Assembly: GCA_002419135.1 (NCBI GenBank) | Contig: DIFM01000027.1 | Coordinates: 1-55,446 of the forward strand | Length of the DNA stretch: 55,446 bases | Source of the DNA: Dehalococcoidia bacterium UBA5748 | GTDB lineage: Bacteria; Chloroflexota; Dehalococcoidia; Dehalococcoidales; UBA5627 | Direction: 5' to 3' | In this document: piece by piece, positions 51,280 through 55,446 of the stretch | How the letters are laid out: each line of letters opens with the position of its first letter | Numbering within the stretch: the stretch's first letter is position 1 | The notes under the pieces: generated by a model | Seen by the model: only the letters and a program-made list of their open reading frames with translations | Database searches by the model: none | Told to the model about the DNA's origin: nothing | Translations under genes and position numbers: made by a program

Positions 51280-52400
51280 GCAACTGTCTTGTTATGAATT
51301 AATCAAAACAAGGAGAATAAGACCATTTAGTATTATGCTTAACCATAGAATTCAGTATGATGAGAAGCTTTCGCATACAAGCTACGATAGCCACTTTTTT
51401 GAGCTTACCGGAATCAAGCAATCTTTGGTAGAGCTGCCTGATCACGGGATTGAATCTGGTAGCTACAAGGGTAGCCATATACAAAGCTCCCCTAACCGTA
51501 GCTCGTCCTCCCCAGATAGTTCGTTTACCGCGCAAGGTTCCACTATCACGATTAAGTGGTGCAACACCTGTAAGAGCAGCTATCTGCTTTCTGTTCAGCT
51601 TTCCAAGCTCAGGCAAATCTGCAAGCAGGGTAGTAGAAAGAACCGGTCCGACTCCGGGCATGCTCTGAAGCAAATTGTTTTTCTTTTGCCACTCAGGGTT
51701 ATCGTTAATGCATTGCTCCAATTCCTTATTGGTGTTGTCAAGTTCTTCCTCAAGCCACTGAATATGAACTTGAATACGCGCCTTAATATTTTTACGAGTA
51801 CTATGGAGTCTGTTCTTTTCAGCAACAATCATTTGTACCAACTGGTTACGTCTGGCAACAATCTCTTTTATTTCCTGGCTTTCAGGTATCGAGCGTGGTT
51901 GTGGATGCAAGGCGGCTGCAAAGTGAGCAATAACACGGGCATCCAGTATATCTGTTTTTGCCAGTTTACCCGTAGCCTTGGCAAAATCCCTTACCTGCCT
52001 TGGATTCACCGGAGCAGCAGGCAGCTTGGCTTCGTTAAGGGCAATATAGAGCGGCATTTCATAGCCACCTGTGGCTTCAAATACTATGAGAGTTGGTTTA
52101 AGTTTAGTCAGAAAATCACAGATTGCTCTAATGCCATCTGGAGTATTCATGAATTGTCTGGGTTTGTCATCTCCTTGAATTGCAATATCCAGAGTATCAC
52201 GGGATATATCTATTCCAACATATATCTCCATCGAGTTCGTCTCCTTTCCGGCCCTTCCTTGCAAAATGCGGGCTTGGTTAACCCATGCAACTGTTCGGGC
52301 TCTTATTATATTTGGGGCGAGACGACCATGCTGAGCTACGGTCTTATTAAACCCAGAGCGAATCGGTCTATCCCGCCCGTCAATATTAATGATACAATAT
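51280..52400 (-). mobile_element. IS110-family insertion sequence (approximate limits)
   Basis: The transposase gene defines the element. IS110-type elements usually lack clear terminal inverted repeats, and I see none, so the limits are estimates taken from the neighbouring genes. The non-coding 52232-52440 stretch upstream of the transposase start is where this family encodes its guide (bridge) RNA. A repeat fragment GTCCTTCGACAAGCTCAG stands at 51262-51279, just outside the right-hand limit. Confidence 0.5.
51299..52231 (-). CDS. IS110-family transposase
   Basis: 310 residues. The N-terminal RuvC-like DEDD domain begins YVGIDISRDTLDIAI, with further acidic residues in VFEATGGYE and KTDILDARVIA, and the C-terminal transposase_20 region contains SMPGVGPVLSTTLL and a Ser-bearing segment near NRDSGTLRGKR. 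The start is ATG 52231 behind AGGAGA; 11 extra codons upstream are not needed. The gene is intact, so the element may still be active. Confidence 0.92.
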   Translation of the reverse strand: MEIYVGIDISRDTLDIAIQGDDKPRQFMNTPDGIRAICDFLTKLKPTLIVFEATGGYEMPLYIALNEAKLPAAPVNPRQVRDFAKATGKLAKTDILDARVIAHFAAALHPQPRSIPESQEIKEIVARRNQLVQMIVAEKNRLHSTRKNIKARIQVHIQWLEEELDNTNKELEQCINDNPEWQKKNNLLQSMPGVGPVLSTTLLADLPELGKLNRKQIAALTGVAPLNRDSGTLRGKRTIWGGRATVRGALYMATLVATRFNPVIRQLYQRLLDSGKLKKVAIVACMRKLLIILNSMVKHNTKWSYSPCFD

Positions 52401-52465
52401 TTTTAAGATACAAGGGGCGGGGTTGTTGAAAATAATAAAAAGTCCGGAAAGGATTATCTAACCGC

Positions 52466-52981
52466 ATGAGAGACTACGATGAAATCTACGGTGAAACCAT
52501 ACCCTTCAAATTTATGTACTATATTATCTTGGCTGAAGGGGCGACCGGCATACTATTTCTGGTATTTTTCTTCCTGCAGTCTTCCGGCAAATTCATACCC
52601 GATGCGGATGCTTCGGCTATTTTCTGGCTGATAATGGCTCTTGTCATGTTCGCAGTAACGGCTTTCCTGACAACGCTGACCAAGCTGGATATCAGCGTTA
52701 CGCAGGACAGGTTGAAGGCTTCGTTCGGCTTAATAAAATACGAAACCCCTCTTACAAATATCGCTGATATTTATTCAGACGATAGAGCAGGTATTACATA
52801 CGGCGGTTGGGGAGTACGCGTGGCAAGATTAAAACAGGGAATGACGCTGGCATATTCCACATTCGGATATAAAAGAGTGGTCGTCGAGCTTAAAACGGGT
52901 AAATACAAACTGTTCGTGTTTTCGGCATCCAATCCGGAAGAGTTTATAAGTGTTATTAAAAACCGGATGAAGCGTTTTTAA
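52466..52981 (+). CDS. Membrane protein with bacterial PH-like domain
   Basis: 171 residues: two membrane helices (about 17-38 and 50-72) followed by a bPH-type beta domain (LDISVTQDRLKASFGLIKYETPL and on; key strands TQDRLKASF and KLFVFSASNPEEFISVI). No known partner gene is adjacent. The family has no assigned activity; such proteins may bind membranes or partners. Start at ATG 52466; no strong ribosome-binding site but AAAGGATT precedes it. Confidence 0.65.
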   Translation: MRDYDEIYGETIPFKFMYYIILAEGATGILFLVFFFLQSSGKFIPDADASAIFWLIMALVMFAVTAFLTTLTKLDISVTQDRLKASFGLIKYETPLTNIADIYSDDRAGITYGGWGVRVARLKQGMTLAYSTFGYKRVVVELKTGKYKLFVFSASNPEEFISVIKNRMKRF

Positions 52982-53102
52982 TGCGAAGAATATGTCTTTG
53001 CGACGAATGAGGCGCAGTCGAATAACGAAGCAATTTTTCACGAATAGGAATGATGAAAATAATCAAATCCTCTTGTATCTTATCCAAATCGCCATTATAA
53101 TA

Positions 53103-53118
53103 TAGAACTAAAGTTCTA
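53103..53118 (+). promoter_or_regulatory. LexA-type SOS box upstream of rarA
   Basis: TAGAAC-TAAA-GTTCTA, a perfect inverted repeat that contains GAAC-N4-GTTC, the core of the Gram-positive (DinR) SOS box. It lies 24 nt before the ATG of rarA, a position that would block transcription. LexA control of rarA is inferred. Confidence 0.6.
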
Positions 53119-53141
53119 ATAATGTATGTTTGGTCAGTAAA

Positions 53142-54488
53142 ATGGATATGTTCGAAAATGAGTTTGAAAAAGAAAAGTTAAAGGAAGCGCCTTTGGCGGC
53201 GCGTATGCGCCCGAAAACGCTGGATGAGTTTGTCGGGCAGCAGCATATCGTCGGAAAAGGCAGAGTTTTAAGGCTGGCTATCGAATCCGGCAACCTGCCC
53301 TCGATTATGCTGTGGGGACCACCGGGAAGCGGTAAGACCACGCTGGCAAACATCATCGCCAATTCCACATCATCTCATTTCAGCCCGATATCGGCTGTCA
53401 GCGCCGGTGTCGCCGAACTAAGAAAGACCATAGAGGAAGCCAAAGAGCGTCGTTTAATGACCAGAAAAAAGACCATTCTGTTCATAGATGAAATACACCG
53501 CTTCAACAAGGCACAGCAGGACGCCATTCTCCCGTTTGTGGAAGACGGAACTGTAACCCTAATCGGCGCAACCACTGAAAACCCGTCTTTCGAAGTAATC
53601 TCTCCCCTGCTTTCACGTTCCCAGCTTTTTGTTTTAAAACCGCTCACAAAAGAGGAAATCAGATTAATCATTCTGCGCGCAATTAAAGATACTTTACGCG
53701 GGCTGGGAGTATATAAAGTTGAAATCGAAGACGAAGCGCTCGACTACCTGATAACAATGTGCAACAACGATGCGCGCGCCGCCTTGAATACATTGGAGAC
53801 ATCTACGCTTATTACATCGCCGGATGCGGACGGTAAACGCAGAATCTCACTGGCAACCATCGAAAACACCATACAGCACAGAGCTGTATCGTATGATAAG
53901 GGAGGAGACAGACATTTCGATACCATCTCCGCATTGCATAAATCGATGCGCGGCTCCGACCCCGATGCTTCCCTTTACTGGCTGGGGAGAATGCTGGAAG
54001 GTGGAGACGACCCGTTATATGTTGCCAGAAGACTGGTAAGGTTTGCCGCGGAGGATGTGGGAATGGCAGACCCTCAAGCATTGGTAGTAGCTATGGCGGC
54101 ACAGCAGGCGATACATTTTCTGGGACTGCCGGAGGGCAAACTGGCACTGGCTGAAGCGGCAGTTTACCTTGCCACCGCACCCAAGAGTAATTCACTGTAC
54201 ACGGCATATTCAGCCATAGAAGAAGAAATTAAAAAAGGCTCCAACGACCCGGTACCGCTGCACCTGCGCAATGCGGTTACACCGATGATGAAGAATATCG
54301 GCTACGGCAAAAGCTATAAGTATGCCCACGATTTCGAAGGGCATTATGTTGGGCAGCAGAACCTGCCGGATTCGGTAAAGGATAAAAAGTTCTATACGCC
54401 AAGCGACCAGGGTAACGAACTAAAAGTAGCCGAACGCCTTAAAAAATGGCGCCCCGATTCGTGCGGCACAGAAGGCAATGAGCCATAA
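53142..54488 (+). CDS. rarA: Replication-associated recombination ATPase RarA/MgsA
   Basis: About 448 residues, AAA+ ATPase related to clamp loaders that acts at stalled forks. Walker A is GPPGSGKTT, Walker B is LFIDEIHRFN, and the family segments DEFVGQQHIVG and DPQALVVAMAAQQA with the C-terminal KKGSNDPVPLHLRNA are all present. The start at ATG 53142 (or 53148) is preferred to the upstream TTG at 53130. The box just upstream suggests DNA-damage control. Confidence 0.94.
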   Translation: MDMFENEFEKEKLKEAPLAARMRPKTLDEFVGQQHIVGKGRVLRLAIESGNLPSIMLWGPPGSGKTTLANIIANSTSSHFSPISAVSAGVAELRKTIEEAKERRLMTRKKTILFIDEIHRFNKAQQDAILPFVEDGTVTLIGATTENPSFEVISPLLSRSQLFVLKPLTKEEIRLIILRAIKDTLRGLGVYKVEIEDEALDYLITMCNNDARAALNTLETSTLITSPDADGKRRISLATIENTIQHRAVSYDKGGDRHFDTISALHKSMRGSDPDASLYWLGRMLEGGDDPLYVARRLVRFAAEDVGMADPQALVVAMAAQQAIHFLGLPEGKLALAEAAVYLATAPKSNSLYTAYSAIEEEIKKGSNDPVPLHLRNAVTPMMKNIGYGKSYKYAHDFEGHYVGQQNLPDSVKDKKFYTPSDQGNELKVAERLKKWRPDSCGTEGNEP

Positions 54489-54515
54489 TACAAGCGTAGC
54501 AACCGGCCGCTTTTT

Positions 54516-54545
54516 TTGACATCTCAACTTATTAAGGTTTATACT
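54516..54545 (+). promoter_or_regulatory. Promoter of tRNA-fMet
   Basis: TTGACA (54516-54521) and TATACT (54540-54545), 18 bp apart, 16 nt before the tRNA. Both boxes are near consensus, as expected for a stable-RNA gene. A short stem (AAGCG/CGCTT, 54491-54511) followed by seven T ends the rarA transcript immediately before it. Confidence 0.7.
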
Positions 54546-54561
54546 GTAAAAGTGGTGTTGA

Positions 54562-54636
<75 letters not shown>

Positions 54637-54684
54637 AAAATCAGCTTCGAAATACACCAAAAACATCCCCAGAACTTTCCAATA

Positions 54685-54703
54685 GTGAACATAAAGTGTT
54701 CAC
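54685..54703 (+). promoter_or_regulatory. Palindrome at the integrase start
   Basis: GTGAACA-TAAAG-TGTTCAC, perfect 7-bp arms, with a further TGTTCACA copy at 54718-54725. It sits over the presumed integrase start and may be an operator or arm-type recombinase site. Confidence 0.4.
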
Positions 54704-55172
54704 AAAAGACCAGCAACTGTTCACAAGCCAGCTCTTATCTGCCTTCTTAAAAAGTAGAGCCAATGGTTTATCCCCAAGAATAATCCTTGAATATGAATGG
54801 CGGTTAAAACGCTTCATAGGCTATCCTATTACTCCTGATGGTATTAAAAGCTTCTTGGATAACCTCAGTTGTTCTAATGGTAAATGGAATTACTTCCAGT
54901 GTGTAAGAGCACTGAGTAATTGGTTATTCAAGAATGGTTATACTAAGGACAATGCTATAACACTTGTAGAAGCCCCAAAACGGCAAAAGAAGCTACTTCC
55001 AGCCATAACCGAATCACAATATCATACATTACTAAATCAATGTCCTGAAAGGGATAGAGCTATTATCTCTCTTCTTTGGCATAGTGGTAAAAACCAGCTT
55101 CCGGGAACACTTCATGGAATATTACTACTGTTTCCGGATCATCAGACAGCGTCTGTTTATGGCAACCTATAA
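54696..55172 (+). pseudogene. Truncated tyrosine recombinase (integrase)
   Basis: The frame carries an integrase N-terminal SAM-like domain (LLSAFLKSR, IILEYEWRLKRFIG, ALSNWLFKNGY) and the first part of the catalytic domain (LPAITESQYHTLL, RDRAIISLLWHSG). It then breaks off before the first catalytic arginine: from about 55085 on, the residues are unrelated and belong to another gene on the opposite strand. All catalytic residues are therefore lost. The start is unsure; GTG 54696 is the first reasonable codon after the tRNA, with the TGTTCAC palindrome over it. The frame also runs back through the tRNA, which is meaningless. Confidence 0.75.
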
Positions 55173-55239
55173 AACCGAGCAGTGAGGTAGTTATACCAAC
55201 TATGATAATAAATATAAACGGGTACAGTCTCTTTAGCAA
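55063..55239 (-). pseudogene. Truncated lipoprotein gene
   Basis: On the minus strand a 58-codon frame starts at TTG 55239 with a lipoprotein signal: basic start (LLKRLYPF), a hydrophobic core and GFIGC as lipobox. About 27 residues of the mature part follow (HKQTLSDDPETVVIFHEVFPEAG) before the frame runs into the back of the integrase gene and stops. The gene has lost most of its 3' part at the same junction as the integrase. Confidence 0.55.
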
Positions 55240-55338
55240 GTTAGTCTTTATTGATCACTTTCTTTTAATTGTAAATACTCTCATTACTACAGACCCTCTC
55301 TAACCATTCCTTGTTTTTCATGAAAAGTGAGAGAAGTC

Positions 55339-55446
55339 TCAATATCCTATTCTCCTTTTCCTCAGTCTCTCGGCGATAAGGAAGATAGTCCCCGAGATAA
55401 CAAGCGGCAGTGTAACAAACACCACAGTGTAGATTGTTTCCAATCC
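55339..55446 (-). CDS. C-terminal end of a membrane protein, cut by window edge
   Basis: The frame is open from the window edge and ends at TGA (55339-55341). The 35 visible residues make one membrane helix (VVFVTLPLVISGTIFLIAE) followed by a basic tail (RLRKRRIGY), the usual C-terminal anchor of a protein with an outside domain. Nothing more can be said. It is read in the same direction as the lipoprotein fragment, about 100 nt upstream of it. Confidence 0.5.
   Translation of the reverse strand, partial: GLETIYTVVFVTLPLVISGTIFLIAERLRKRRIGY

Noticed and set aside
51245..52429. A 394-codon plus-strand reading frame across the IS110 element
   Set aside because: It is the antisense of the transposase, which has clear family motifs and a proper ribosome-binding site; the plus-strand translation has no domain-like character.

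Overview
The window looks like a piece of an uncultured, anaerobic bacterium of the class Dehalococcoidia (Chloroflexota). The evidence is indirect: the tmRNA encodes a short tag ending in VLAG, close to the tag I recall for Dehalococcoides; there is a periplasmic H2-uptake [NiFe] hydrogenase with its hyp genes, a tiny DUF5679-type zinc-ribbon gene, and many GTG/TTG starts; and intergenic gaps hold palindromic dispersed repeats of a kind I associate with this class. I see no rRNA and no CRISPR array.

Layout. Positions 1-937: end of an MFS transporter, then a gap filled with palindromic repeats. 1481-2590 (-): M29 aminopeptidase. 2858-6638: four translationally coupled genes, a lysine 2,3-aminomutase-like radical SAM enzyme, two D-Ala-D-Ala-ligase-like ATP-grasp enzymes and a GNAT acetyltransferase. 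This reads as a compact pathway that makes, ligates and probably acetylates a beta-amino acid. 6905-8960: GT87-like membrane glycosyltransferase plus sugar nucleotidyltransferase. 9041-9422: a decayed response regulator. 9914-14098: rnfCDGEA followed by a 44-residue remnant or minimal form of RnfB without any Fe-S domain. 14539-18530: Tat-exported [NiFe] hydrogenase (small and large subunits, cytochrome b, maturation protease, small membrane protein). 18906-24571: hypFCDEAB. Together the Rnf and hydrogenase/hyp blocks form an energy-conservation island of about 15 kb.

25199-28140 (-): three tandem paralogues made of repeated FxLYD-like beta-sandwich units, with no recognised function. 28354-29185: smpB and ssrA (tmRNA). 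29272-37543: mixed housekeeping genes (radC, chagasin-like inhibitor, ogt, comF, thpR, amidohydrolase, ABC-2 exporter, rplY, a gamma-glutamylcyclotransferase-like gene). 37736-38719: an unknown protein built of two similar Rossmann-like halves. 38884-41011: DUF5679, a small HTH regulator under a perfect inverted repeat, one tRNA-Leu and a cluster of four tRNAs (Trp, Leu, Gly, Cys). 41287-51223: M16 peptidase, groES-groEL with a CIRCE-like operator, tsaD, a CNNM/CorC protein, DUF2344, M48 peptidase, histidine phosphatase, tilS.

51224-55446 is the most fluid part. It holds an IS110-family element, a bPH-domain membrane protein, rarA behind a Gram-positive-type SOS box, and an initiator tRNA-fMet immediately followed by a truncated tyrosine integrase. 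The integrase is joined tail-to-tail to a truncated lipoprotein gene, which marks an old integration site with a later deletion or rearrangement (or an assembly join). The best candidates for undescribed biology are the aminomutase/ATP-grasp/GNAT cassette, the Rnf operon ending in a cluster-less RnfB, the tandem FxLYD-like paralogues and the duplicated Rossmann-like protein.
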